From contig DWYX01000039.1 of NCBI GenBank assembly GCA_019118465.1, forward strand, positions 1 to 64,000: a DNA stretch of 64,000 bases, read 5' to 3'. The notes under the pieces are model-generated. The model was not told the DNA's origin and made no database searches. It saw only the letters and a list, made by a program, of their open reading frames with translations. A program made the translations under genes and the position numbers. Shown one piece after another: positions 47,670 through 56,370 of this stretch. Origin of the DNA: Candidatus Limosilactobacillus faecipullorum (lineage in GTDB: Bacteria; Bacillota; Bacilli; Lactobacillales; Lactobacillaceae). The stretch's first letter is position 1. The number at the start of each line of letters is the position of its first letter.

Positions 47670-48512
47670 TTAACGCCAAAGGACATTGATAATTGCTGTT
47701 AAAATCGCTTTTTTCTGGTGTAAAGCAGTGTGGCTAGTGTGCGGGAAAATTCGTTGGTAATAATGAACATGTTTGTTCTTGATTAACGACGCCAACATCT
47801 CTGATTGAACGGTTGGCACTTCCCCATCGGTTCCCCGAGCATTTTGCCCCATCCAATTATAGATGTAATCATCACTTTGTAGCTTTGCGGTTTGAATTTG
47901 TTTTTCAAGGACCAAGAAATTCGGATCGTTCGATTGTTTAAATAACCACTTCGTATACTTGGTTTTGGCGCCAAAAGTCTCATCGGCTGGGGTCCCTAAG
48001 AGAATCACTCGGTGAAAATTAATTTGTTTTTGAATTTGCTGGTTGGCAATGTAAACATGCAACCACTCTGTCCCACCATAGGAATGGGCAATCACGTTTA
48101 AATCGTGGATATGATATTCATGGGCAAGGACTAGCAAAACCCGTTTTAGTTGGCGAACTTGGGGATGATAAGTAGGAAAGTAATTCCACGTGTACAGCAA
48201 TTGGATTAAGGCGTTCTTTTTTTCCTTAACCGTTCCTTTTACCCGAACATGGCCATTTGGCGAAACCCATACAGTCATGGTATGTTGGGCAATATTTTGC
48301 TTGGCGGTTTGCTGAATCAACTTTTGATAAGTCCAACTATTTCCACCCCAACCAGGGATTAATAATGTTGGGGTGTTTGAGTAATTAAACTTTGACTGGT
48401 TGGGGTTGATAGTTGTCATTTGACTTCCCCGAATCAAATAGACTTGCCCCAATAAAGCCCCAATTACCACAATTGTAATAAGGATCAACCCTAGCTTACC
48501 CACCTTTTTCAT
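47670..48512 (-). CDS. DUF915-type alpha/beta hydrolase, membrane-anchored or secreted
   Basis: An N-terminal hydrophobic segment (LGLILITIVVIGALLGQVYL) precedes an alpha/beta hydrolase fold: LLIPGWGGNSWTYQKL oxyanion strand, the nucleophile elbow AHSYGG and a C-terminal HTSHTALH with the likely catalytic His. Length 280 fits lactobacillus DUF915 lipase-like proteins. It follows the PLD-ATPase gene by 30 bases and may be read from the same transcript. Confidence 0.85.
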   Translation of the reverse strand: MKKVGKLGLILITIVVIGALLGQVYLIRGSQMTTINPNQSKFNYSNTPTLLIPGWGGNSWTYQKLIQQTAKQNIAQHTMTVWVSPNGHVRVKGTVKEKKNALIQLLYTWNYFPTYHPQVRQLKRVLLVLAHEYHIHDLNVIAHSYGGTEWLHVYIANQQIQKQINFHRVILLGTPADETFGAKTKYTKWLFKQSNDPNFLVLEKQIQTAKLQSDDYIYNWMGQNARGTDGEVPTVQSEMLASLIKNKHVHYYQRIFPHTSHTALHQKKAILTAIINVLWR

Positions 48513-48542
48513 CGGTATCCCAGCTTTCCATGATTACGAGCA

Positions 48543-50858
48543 TTAACCAAAGAGCCGCGCCCAGAAACCCTTCTTTTTCTTCTTAGGTTGCTCATCAGTG
48601 ACTGGCTTTTTATCCGTTTCGGGTTCTGGCGTTGGCTTCATAGGATGATCATCAATCCCAATCCACTTGTAGAAGGGAGCGGCCTTGATTTCAACAAACT
48701 TCCCAGTCTTACCGTTAATCCCGCCGACACATAGTTCAACTGGCAAAGCATTCCGATATTCATTTTCAGCATCAGCACTAAACCCGTTAAAGCTATTCAA
48801 CTTCGAAATATCAAAAATCAAACTGTTCTTTTCCGGCCGGAAACGGAAGTCTTCTTCCTTTGCTAAGTAGAGTTTTGCCCATTTACTCCGGGTGTTTTCG
48901 CCAAAGTCGTCACATAAACCATCTGCAAAGTAGTCTGGCACTGGCAAATCAGCGAGCTTGTAGTATTCGCGGAAAATTCGCCGGGTCATTGCTAAGAAGT
49001 CTAGTTGGCCAGTCTTTGCGTCAAACATCCGCCATGGCGTTCCGTCGTCCTCTAACAAATTGGCCATCCGTACCACAAAATCCTTAAAGAGGGTATTGTC
49101 TAAACCTTGTCGTACCTCAAAAATATACTTAGCCGCAACTGGTTTCTTTTCGTTATCAATAACCTTATCCAGTTGTAGGTAGTAGGTTCGCCGTGCCGTT
49201 TCCCGTTGCATTGTAAAGCCCGTGTGGTAGTTGGTGGTCCCAATTAATGGGGCAACTGGTTTAGGGCTATTTACCAGTTGGTTCATCGTATCGACGATTA
49301 ACCGCCGACTATATTGCCGCTGTTGGAAGAAGTAAGGCTCGATTTCATCAATCAAAACTGGATAAGTACTCCCCTGTTTCATATAGCTTTCCAGGGCTTG
49401 AACGGTTTTGGCCTTCCGCTGGTTAGCGTCCATTGGGTAAATGGTCCCAAAGTCAATCATTGACTTATCAGTTCCCCAAGTTAACTGGTTAATGACTCGC
49501 AATAAGGTCGACTTCCCGGAACCAGCACTGGCCCCTAAGATAAGGAAGTTCGGGATATCATTCCCGTCTTCAGGGTTGAGGCTGGCTTTTTCCCGAATTT
49601 CCCAAAGAAATGGCGCGGTGAAGGCATAGAGAATCGCCTCGTAGAACCGCTTCCCATATTCCGGGGTGTAATCAACCACAAATTGGGTATAGCCATTCAT
49701 GACTGCTTCAATTTGCTTTAAACTCCGCTTAATTTGAGAAATCGTCGCCAATTGACCAAATGGTAATGGGTATGTTCCGGTGTCATTTGGAGTGTACAAC
49801 CCAGTTTGATTCCGGGTAATATTCCGTTCGAGTGGTCGATCGTAAAGAAAGGTTGTATATTTCTTTTCAACCGCCAAATCTTGGGGCGAAACAGTTGCTA
49901 GCAAATCGTCATGAATTTGTTTAGCGATTTGGTCCCGCTGTTTAATTTTTGGCCGGGCCGCTCGTGGGGAAACAGCTTGCTTTTGTAACTTGTAGACGAG
50001 GTCATGTTGTTTAATTCGTCGCTCTGCTTCTTCACGATCCCTAGTCCGGTTTAAGGTGACATTTCGCATCCCCAAAGGAACATCGGCACGTAACTGTTGC
50101 CGGTCAAGCTGATGTTGGACATCATCGACGAGGAGGTCGGTCATTTCGGTCTCAACCAACTCATCGGTGACTTCATTCGTCAAAATAACAACGCTGTTCC
50201 CTTCTTCATCCGGGTTAGCCTTCTTCCGCGCTTGCAGTTGTTCTTGGGCTTTGGTCAGTAAATGATTTGAGAAGTAAGAAATTAAGGCTGGTCGTAAGTC
50301 GAGCTTAAAATGATTTAAAAGGTTTTCATAAAGCGGATCGTCGTCAAAGACATAGACATCTTCAAACCGATTGTAGTTGGGGTCAAAAGATGGTTCATCT
50401 AAGTCGACTGACCCCAAAACAACCCGCGTTTCTTGGGTCTGCGGGTTTGAAAGTAAATAAAAGCGAGAATGGAGGGCTTGAGTTGGCGCAATTTCAACTT
50501 TTAAAATTCCTGCAATCGCCATCATCTGTAACTGACTGGATAAACGGAGAAAGAGCTTGATTGCTTCTTTATTAGCCACCTTTAACATTGCGCTTGCCAA
50601 GGCATCCTTCGTCACCGTCTCCATTGAAGTGTAATGGTGAGTAGATGAAGGATTTCCCAAGGCAACTTCTAGTTGGACAAAATCACTAAGGTACCGATTC
50701 AAGAAGGTCGCACTTAACTCCCCTGTTACCGCCGTCAATTGGGGGTACTTTTTGGCATCAAAAATTTCCGCAATTGTCATTGCCTCATTTTGATGATTAT
50801 GTACTACATGAATCCGCTTATTCATTGATCCATTGTCAATTTCGGTTGCCATTACCAT
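48543..50858 (-). CDS. PLD-like/P-loop ATPase fusion protein (paralogue B, degenerate PLD site)
   Basis: Same architecture as the protein at 33633. The N-terminal PLD-like part shows LHSRFYLLSN (residues 129-138) and LGSVDLDE (148-155), so the HxK motif has become HSR and the GSxN motif GSVD; catalysis is unlikely. The ATPase part has Walker A GASAGSGKST (442-451) and Walker B YPVLIDEIE (499-507), with LWEIREKA matching LIWKIQEI of paralogue A just ahead. It ends KKKGFWARLFG, like the GFLGRLFG tail of A. ATP binding looks intact. The start could be one of two ATGs. Confidence 0.75.
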   Translation of the reverse strand: MVMATEIDNGSMNKRIHVVHNHQNEAMTIAEIFDAKKYPQLTAVTGELSATFLNRYLSDFVQLEVALGNPSSTHHYTSMETVTKDALASAMLKVANKEAIKLFLRLSSQLQMMAIAGILKVEIAPTQALHSRFYLLSNPQTQETRVVLGSVDLDEPSFDPNYNRFEDVYVFDDDPLYENLLNHFKLDLRPALISYFSNHLLTKAQEQLQARKKANPDEEGNSVVILTNEVTDELVETEMTDLLVDDVQHQLDRQQLRADVPLGMRNVTLNRTRDREEAERRIKQHDLVYKLQKQAVSPRAARPKIKQRDQIAKQIHDDLLATVSPQDLAVEKKYTTFLYDRPLERNITRNQTGLYTPNDTGTYPLPFGQLATISQIKRSLKQIEAVMNGYTQFVVDYTPEYGKRFYEAILYAFTAPFLWEIREKASLNPEDGNDIPNFLILGASAGSGKSTLLRVINQLTWGTDKSMIDFGTIYPMDANQRKAKTVQALESYMKQGSTYPVLIDEIEPYFFQQRQYSRRLIVDTMNQLVNSPKPVAPLIGTTNYHTGFTMQRETARRTYYLQLDKVIDNEKKPVAAKYIFEVRQGLDNTLFKDFVVRMANLLEDDGTPWRMFDAKTGQLDFLAMTRRIFREYYKLADLPVPDYFADGLCDDFGENTRSKWAKLYLAKEEDFRFRPEKNSLIFDISKLNSFNGFSADAENEYRNALPVELCVGGINGKTGKFVEIKAAPFYKWIGIDDHPMKPTPEPETDKKPVTDEQPKKKKKGFWARLFG

Positions 50859-51159
50859 GCTACTCCAATCATTTAAACTTTTTATACCAAATCTTTGGCT
50901 TTTACTTTTTATTTTAACAGTTCACAATTCATTTTATCAATAGGGGGAAAAGTTGAATTCGATCATTTATCTGCCTTTTCTTGAGAGTCAGCCCAATTTT
51001 CCCCATCCGAGTTCGGTGTTTTATGAAAAGCTGGTTTAAAAGTCCAAATACACTCCACTCCTTTTGGCTGGCGTTTAGTGCTCGGGCAATTTCTTTAATG
51101 GTGATTTTTGGTGGATGAACCGCAGAGTATTCTTAGTACGCTTAATATTTGTAACTTGA
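50859..51159. other. Intergenic, no clear gene
   Basis: Only broken frames; a minus-strand stretch (about 50960-51140) shows a partly protein-like translation that I cannot assign. Confidence 0.5.
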
Positions 51160-51548
51160 AGCTTAAAAACAGTAATGAAAAATGCGCAGCTACTCCATTG
51201 CGATCCCCAAAATTATGAAGCTTGGGATGAGTTGATGTGGGCTAGCTCCCTTTCCCACATCAATCTAACTGATTGCAAGAGTGACGGAGGGAACTTTGCA
51301 ACCCACATGCTTAAACATGAAGTCAGTGGCATGTTCGGCGTTACTCACAGAATAGGCTTAGTCGTAATCTGGCCAAGTTGGCTCGTTACGTTTATTTGAA
51401 ATGATCTCCCTTGGTTTGTTTAATTTGCTAAAACGGTAATAGGCGTTGATCAAGAAGATGATGATGAAACAATTGCCCTTGTCAGAACTGAAAAAATGGA
51501 AGCTTTCTACCGCTCAATCGGATGCCGATCAACTTTGATGAATTAGTA
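51160..51548 (+). pseudogene. Fragment of iron-containing alcohol dehydrogenase (butanol dehydrogenase type)
   Basis: NYEAWDELMWASSLSHINLT, then GGNFATHMLKHEVSGMFGVTHRIGLVVIWPSW, are the well-known C-terminal domain of YqhD/Bdh enzymes (usual HNxxG and HGxGLAxxWP). A stop follows, then EKMEAFYRSIG in another frame. The N-terminal half is missing and several key residues have drifted (DVTHGAGLA to GVTHRIGLV). Dead gene. Confidence 0.85.
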
Positions 51549-51558
51549 ATTACTATTT

Positions 51559-51597
51559 AAAAATCCCGCGAGGTCCTTCAACCCCACGGGATTTTTA
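51559..51597 (-). terminator. Intrinsic terminator of the nuclease gene
   Basis: AAAAATCCCG pairs with CGGGATTTTT; T-rich on the minus strand. Confidence 0.85.
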
Positions 51598-51598
51598 T

Positions 51599-52489
51599 CT
51601 AATAGTTTTTCGTTACCGCTCCAGTTAAGTAGTTAATGCGGATATTTGACTGGACGTTTGGCACAAAGCAATTAAACTCCAAACTTCCGTCTTTAGACTT
51701 CGCCTCAATGTGCGCCCCGGCAGGAACTTTGGCATTGCCATCGTAAATATCGGTTACCCGGTAACGGACTTGTTTCCCTTGATCTAAAGCCTTCCGCACT
51801 AGCCCTTCATAATAGTTTTGACCAGTTGAAGTTGAACTCCGGGCTTCATTAGCCCAAGCAGTCTGCGTTGCGATGTTCTTTGGATTCGATTCAGAAGCAT
51901 CAAAGTAATTCAAGCCTCCAACCAAGGCATAACCCAATAAGTGTCCTCGATCATAGGCATGACTTGGACCGTTGGTTAAATGCATTGCTTGCAAAAAACC
52001 TGCTGGTCGCCACTCGGTTGCTCCGTTTCCAGTCGATTCACGACTTTGATATTGGCGAGTCGTTCGGTTTAACCATGCATCCCCGCGCCACGGTCGACCG
52101 AGCGCATCAAGCTTATTAACCGCATATGGAGCACTACTGATTTTTGCATTCAAATTAGTTTGGTCATTATTAACGATATAAGCCCCGTGACCATTCCATT
52201 CGAGATTGCCACTTAACTGGCTTCGCACATTGGTTGTCAAAACCGATGCTGCTAAGCTTTGACTAGGTGGAGTTAAGGAACTATTGCTAGATCGATAATA
52301 ATGGTGCCAGTAACCTAAGAACTGATTAATAACCCCTTTTAATGAATCATTTTGACTAGTTGTTTGGGTAGTTTGAACGGCACTGCCATTTTGACTACTA
52401 CTTGCTGGCCGTTGAAAGGCACTTGCTACCACGAACAAAATTGCGGCAACTAAGAGCCAATGCCAGAATCTACGAAATTTTCGTTTCAT
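51599..52489 (-). CDS. DNA/RNA non-specific endonuclease (EndA/NUC1 type), membrane-anchored
   Basis: A 296-residue nuclease with an N-terminal anchor ([14 protein letters not shown]), a Ser/Gln-rich linker and the beta-beta-alpha-metal nuclease domain. The catalytic [13 protein letters not shown] motif and the Asn in [13 protein letters not shown] are present. Similar enzymes degrade environmental DNA or import one strand in transformation. Single gene with its own terminator. Confidence 0.92.
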   Translation of the reverse strand: MKRKFRRFWHWLLVAAILFVVASAFQRPASSSQNGSAVQTTQTTSQNDSLKGVINQFLGYWHHYYRSSNSSLTPPSQSLAASVLTTNVRSQLSGNLEWNGHGAYIVNNDQTNLNAKISSAPYAVNKLDALGRPWRGDAWLNRTTRQYQSRESTGNGATEWRPAGFLQAMHLTNGPSHAYDRGHLLGYALVGGLNYFDASESNPKNIATQTAWANEARSSTSTGQNYYEGLVRKALDQGKQVRYRVTDIYDGNAKVPAGAHIEAKSKDGSLEFNCFVPNVQSNIRINYLTGAVTKNY

Positions 52490-52566
52490 GTTTCGACTCC
52501 CTAAATCCGTTATTATTTATATTCTAACATGATTAGCGAGTCATTTGAACGTTTATTCGTAAGAAA

Positions 52567-53955
52567 TTAATCAGCCGATTGTTTTACTTCATCGCGGTGG
52601 CGGAGGTAGAACAAGGCAATAATGATTACTAAGAAGATTACCCCAACCGAAACAGAAACCCGCGTATCAGGATTAATGAACATGAAAAGGACAATTATCA
52701 CTAATGATGCTAGGGCAAAGTAATTGTAGTAAGGGAAAAACGGAACTTTGAAAGGATGGTCAAGAAGATCTTGCGGGTTCTTCTTCCGGTAATTTAATTC
52801 CGCAAGCAAAATTACAAACCATGGGACTAGCCCTGGCAAGACACTTGAAGAATAAACGATCACGAAGAGGTTTGAAGAAGCTGAGTTAATTGAAGTTAAA
52901 ACAAAGTTCACGACAAACCCAACAAAGATCCAGAAGGAAATCGTTAAGATCGCAACGTTTGGAACCACATGCTTGGAAAGCCGACCGAAGAAGGCCGGGA
53001 CTTCTTTATCAACGGAAAGCTTAAAGAGCATCCGACTAGCAGAGTAAATCCCGGAGTTTGCCCCAGATAAGGCAGCCGTTAAAACAACAAAGTTAATGAT
53101 CCCAGCGGCCCCCGTGATTCCGACCTTCGTAAAGGTTTCAACGAATGGTGAACCAACCTCGTTCAATTGATTCCAAGGGTAAATGGAAACAATGACGAAA
53201 ATTGCTCCAATGTAGAAAATCAAGATCCGCCAGATAACGGACTTAACAGACTTAATAATCGCATGTCGTGGAGAAGCAGATTCACCAGCCGTAATCCCAA
53301 GTAACTCAACCCCTTGGTAGGAACCGGCAATCACAGCCATTGAGAAAACAAAGCCTTTCAAGCCACCGGGGAAGAATCCACCGTGCGTCCAGAGGTTACT
53401 AATTCCAACTGGATGCCAGTTGTTACCAAGACCTAACGTAATTACAAGGAGTCCGATGATGATCATAAAGATAATCGTGACCACCTTAATCATCGCAAAC
53501 CAAAATTCAAGCCGGCCGTATGCTTTAGCAGAAGCTAGGTTTGCTAAGGTTAAAACCACGATCATTACGATCCCAGAGATCCAATCTGGCAGGTTTGGCC
53601 ACCAATAGTTTAGATATTGACTCATAGCGATAATATCAGAAATCCCAACAATAATAAATTGGAAAACATTACTCCACTTAACGACATATCCAGCAGCTGG
53701 GTGAATATATTCCGCCCCGTAATCAGCGAAGGACCCAGTCCCAGGTTTTAAGTAAACCAATTCTCCAAGGGCCCGCATCACTCCATAAAGCACTAAGCCA
53801 ACAAAGGTATAGGCTAGGAGGACTGATGGCCCAGCCCATTTAATCGTAGAAGTTGCCCCCATGAAAAGTCCTGACCCGATCGTTCCCCCGATCGCAATCA
53901 TTTCCATCTGACCCGGCGTCATCGATCGCTTTAACTGTAGCTCATTTTGTTCCAT
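52567..53955 (-). CDS. AAT-family amino-acid permease, predicted threonine/serine
   Basis: A 462-residue APC-superfamily transporter with 12 membrane segments. Diagnostic are MIAIGGTIGSGLFMGA at the first helix and SYQGVELLGITAGESASPRHAI at the sixth. The family transports single amino acids by proton symport. The leader ORF upstream is loaded with Thr and Ser codons and a terminator, which points to threonine (perhaps also serine) as substrate. The start ATG lies 33 bases after the attenuator terminator. Confidence 0.9.
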   Translation of the reverse strand: MEQNELQLKRSMTPGQMEMIAIGGTIGSGLFMGATSTIKWAGPSVLLAYTFVGLVLYGVMRALGELVYLKPGTGSFADYGAEYIHPAAGYVVKWSNVFQFIIVGISDIIAMSQYLNYWWPNLPDWISGIVMIVVLTLANLASAKAYGRLEFWFAMIKVVTIIFMIIIGLLVITLGLGNNWHPVGISNLWTHGGFFPGGLKGFVFSMAVIAGSYQGVELLGITAGESASPRHAIIKSVKSVIWRILIFYIGAIFVIVSIYPWNQLNEVGSPFVETFTKVGITGAAGIINFVVLTAALSGANSGIYSASRMLFKLSVDKEVPAFFGRLSKHVVPNVAILTISFWIFVGFVVNFVLTSINSASSNLFVIVYSSSVLPGLVPWFVILLAELNYRKKNPQDLLDHPFKVPFFPYYNYFALASLVIIVLFMFINPDTRVSVSVGVIFLVIIIALFYLRHRDEVKQSAD

Positions 53956-53987
53956 GTTAATCCCTCATTTCCATTTACCATAGATAC

Positions 53988-54036
53988 AAAAAACCAGACC
54001 TTTCAAGCCATTCAATGAAATGGTTGAAAGATCTGG
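53988..54036 (-). terminator. Attenuator terminator upstream of the permease
   Basis: CCAGATCTTTCAACCATT pairs with AATGGCTTGAAAGGTCTGG (one internal mismatch) and six T follow on the minus strand. The 5' arm CTTTCAACC can alternatively pair with GGTTGAGGG of the leader. Confidence 0.85.
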
Positions 54037-54074
54037 CGTGGTTTAACTATTAACTTAATCCACCGCAAAACCCC

Positions 54075-54146
54075 TCAACCGCAAACTGTTGTTGTGGTTG
54101 AGGTGGAGGTAGTTTGTGAGTTGAGACTTAAACTTAGCAATAACAT
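54075..54146 (-). CDS. Thr/Ser-rich leader peptide of the permease attenuator
   Basis: A 23-codon ORF with ATG eight bases after AGAGGAGGAAG. It contains the block TTSTSTTTT; in all 7 of 23 codons are Thr and 5 are Ser. Region 1 (CCTCAACC, 54096-54103) lies inside the Thr codons and pairs perfectly with region 2 (GGTTGAGG, 54073-54080) at the stop codon. Region 2 also pairs over nine bases with region 3 (CTTTCAACC, 54022-54030), which is the 5' arm of the terminator. A ribosome stalled on Thr codons would mask region 1, free region 2 for region 3 and prevent termination. This is the textbook thr/his leader design. Confidence 0.85.
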   Translation of the reverse strand: MLLLSLSLNSQTTSTSTTTTVCG

Positions 54147-54180
54147 TGTAACTTCCTCCTCTTACGATTTTTCGCCTTTA

Positions 54181-54209
54181 ATAGTAGCACTATCCATTGA
54201 TAATTGCAA
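54181..54209 (-). promoter_or_regulatory. Promoter of the Thr/Ser leader-permease transcript
   Basis: Minus strand TTGCAA, 17-base spacer, TACTAT, about 35 bases ahead of the leader ATG. Confidence 0.65.
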
Positions 54210-54454
54210 GAAAATGATTAGATTTTCCTAATTTAATTTTCAGAAGCCGTCTTTTTACCCGTCTTATTTGGTTTTAATTGATTAGTTAAAGATTATCCAA
54301 TAAGTAGCAGCGCTACGATTCTCGGCAACATTCTGCTCAAGCTAGCTTCTCCTACGGAATCGTACTCTAGATGAATATTCAGCTTTGAATTTTGCTCTGT
54401 CATCAGCGTCTATTAGTGCTTATCACCACAGAATTTCCGACGAAGCCTTTTACC

Positions 54455-56224
54455 CTACATACTATGCAATACCCGCTCGATATCGTCAACGATCTGTTCT
54501 GGAGTGAGATGGTACCATTCGGCCAGGACTTCAGTTGGGACATTATCAGCAAATTCCCGGGGAGCCCCGAAGTTGAGCGTCTTAATGTTAGTGGCGCCGA
54601 AGTAGCGGGCGATCATTTCACCAAAGCCGCCACTTAAGTTACCGTCTTCAAGGGTGACTACAAGGTCATGTCGTTCTTGTAGGTAGTGAAGATCTTCTCG
54701 ATCAATGTTGGTAAGCGACTTGGGGTTAATCAAACTAGCATCAATATTGAGCTTCCGCTTTAATTGGGCAACGACTTCTTCACCAAGGGCCCAGAAGTCG
54801 CCAACGGCCATAATGGCAACTTCACTCCCTTGGTGAGCGATTTCGTAATCAATATTACCATAGTTGTCCTGGGTTGCCGGCCGATGTAAGAGCGCCTTTT
54901 CCGGTTGCCGAATCACAACTGGAACTTCCGTTTGACTAATTGCCCATCGTAGCATCGAAATCATTTCTTCGACACTAGTTGGAGCTAAATACTCAACGTT
55001 TGGTAAACTGCTAATGTAAGAAATGTCAAAATCACCCTGATGAGTTGCTGACCCACTACTAATGGTTCCATTCCGTACGATCATCACAACCGGGACCGAG
55101 TTTAAGGCCATATCATGAACCAACTGGTCATAAGCTCGTTGCAAAAAAGTACTGCTTTCAAAAACAACTGGCCGAATACCAGCCTGGGCCATTGCGACCG
55201 CTGAGGTAACAGAAGTTTGTTCAGCGATTCCAACATCAAAGTAATGATCTGGAAATTCTTTTTCAAACCGTTGGAGATCAAAGACTCCTGGAATGGCTGC
55301 CGTAATTGCCGCAATTGGCGTTCCTAACTTAACTTGGCGAATTAGTTCATCAATAACCGCTTCAGAATAGGTTTCGGTTGGTTTTGTTCGCTTATCTGCA
55401 CCCGTCTTAAGGTCAAATGGATCTCGCCAGTGGTAACGTTCTGGTTCCGCTTCTGCTGGCGCGTAACCGGCCCCCTTTTTAGTGACTACATGCAAGACAA
55501 TCGGATGGTCAATATCCTTAACTTCCCTAAAAGTTTTAATCATAGTTGCTAAATCATTACCATCAGCAACATACCGATAATCAAGCCCCATAAACTTAAA
55601 AATATTATTCTCACTTTGCCCATTCGTTGCCCGTAATTCGGCTAAGCCTTGATAAAGGCCACCTTGATTAGGGGCAATCGAGTTTTGATTATCATTCACC
55701 ACGATAATGAGGTTGGAATGAAGCTTAGCCGCATTATTAAGACCTTCAAAGGCGAGACCGCCACTCAAGGACCCATCCCCAATTACAGCTACCAAGTTTT
55801 CGTGTTTTTTTAACATATCCCGGGCTTGAGCCATCCCGACTGCTAAGGCCACTGAAGTTGAAGTGTGACCGATTTCGAAGAAGTCATGGTCACTTTCTTC
55901 TGGATTGGTATAACCCGAAACGTCTTCATAGTGGTCAGGATCTAAGAAACCTAATTTCCGGCCCGTTAACATCTTGTGCGGGTATGAGAGATGAGATACA
56001 TCCCAAATCACTTTATCATGGGGTGAACCAAAGACATAATGAAAAGCTAATGTAACTTCCATAATCCCTAAGTTAGGACCAACGTGTCCCCCAATGGCAC
56101 TGTCCCTTTCCAAAACCAATTGGCGCATTTCAGTCGCTAATTTCTTTAGTTGATCAAGACTTAACCCTTTTAAGTCCGCTGGTTCATTAATCTCGTTTAA
56201 TAAATAATCTGGGTGCAGATTCAT
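54455..56224 (-). CDS. dxs: 1-deoxy-D-xylulose-5-phosphate synthase
   Basis: A thiamin-diphosphate enzyme joining pyruvate and glyceraldehyde-3-phosphate. Seen: GGHVGPNLGIMEVTLAFHYVF, VSHLSYPHKMLTGR, the ThDP motif GDGSLSGGLAFEGLNNA (residues 149-165), the transketolase pyrimidine-binding domain with FDVGIAEQ and the C-terminal domain. Length 589 is shorter than the usual 620-630. Most lactobacilli make isoprenoids by mevalonate, and a thiolase is present in this window, so dxs is probably an orphan used for thiamin or pyridoxal precursors or another role. No other MEP gene lies in the window. Confidence 0.92.
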   Translation of the reverse strand: MNLHPDYLLNEINEPADLKGLSLDQLKKLATEMRQLVLERDSAIGGHVGPNLGIMEVTLAFHYVFGSPHDKVIWDVSHLSYPHKMLTGRKLGFLDPDHYEDVSGYTNPEESDHDFFEIGHTSTSVALAVGMAQARDMLKKHENLVAVIGDGSLSGGLAFEGLNNAAKLHSNLIIVVNDNQNSIAPNQGGLYQGLAELRATNGQSENNIFKFMGLDYRYVADGNDLATMIKTFREVKDIDHPIVLHVVTKKGAGYAPAEAEPERYHWRDPFDLKTGADKRTKPTETYSEAVIDELIRQVKLGTPIAAITAAIPGVFDLQRFEKEFPDHYFDVGIAEQTSVTSAVAMAQAGIRPVVFESSTFLQRAYDQLVHDMALNSVPVVMIVRNGTISSGSATHQGDFDISYISSLPNVEYLAPTSVEEMISMLRWAISQTEVPVVIRQPEKALLHRPATQDNYGNIDYEIAHQGSEVAIMAVGDFWALGEEVVAQLKRKLNIDASLINPKSLTNIDREDLHYLQERHDLVVTLEDGNLSGGFGEMIARYFGATNIKTLNFGAPREFADNVPTEVLAEWYHLTPEQIVDDIERVLHSM

Positions 56225-56370
56225 TTTTCCTACTCCTTTAACTTCCGCGCTAAACGGTTTACCCCAAGTGAAATCAACTATATTTTATTTTACAACAACT
56301 CGGAATTAAAGCGAAACCTTTTTCCAATGTGATAAACTGGTTCTAGAATTAAACGAAAGAGGCGTTAAGA

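Noticed and set aside
51175-51399. A complete 74-residue protein
   Set aside because: It is an internal fragment of an iron-containing alcohol dehydrogenase with continuation in other frames; a pseudogene.
53956-54240. T-box upstream of the permease
   Set aside because: No TGGNACCGCG antiterminator motif or T-box stem I features; the leader ORF with exclusive pairings explains the region.
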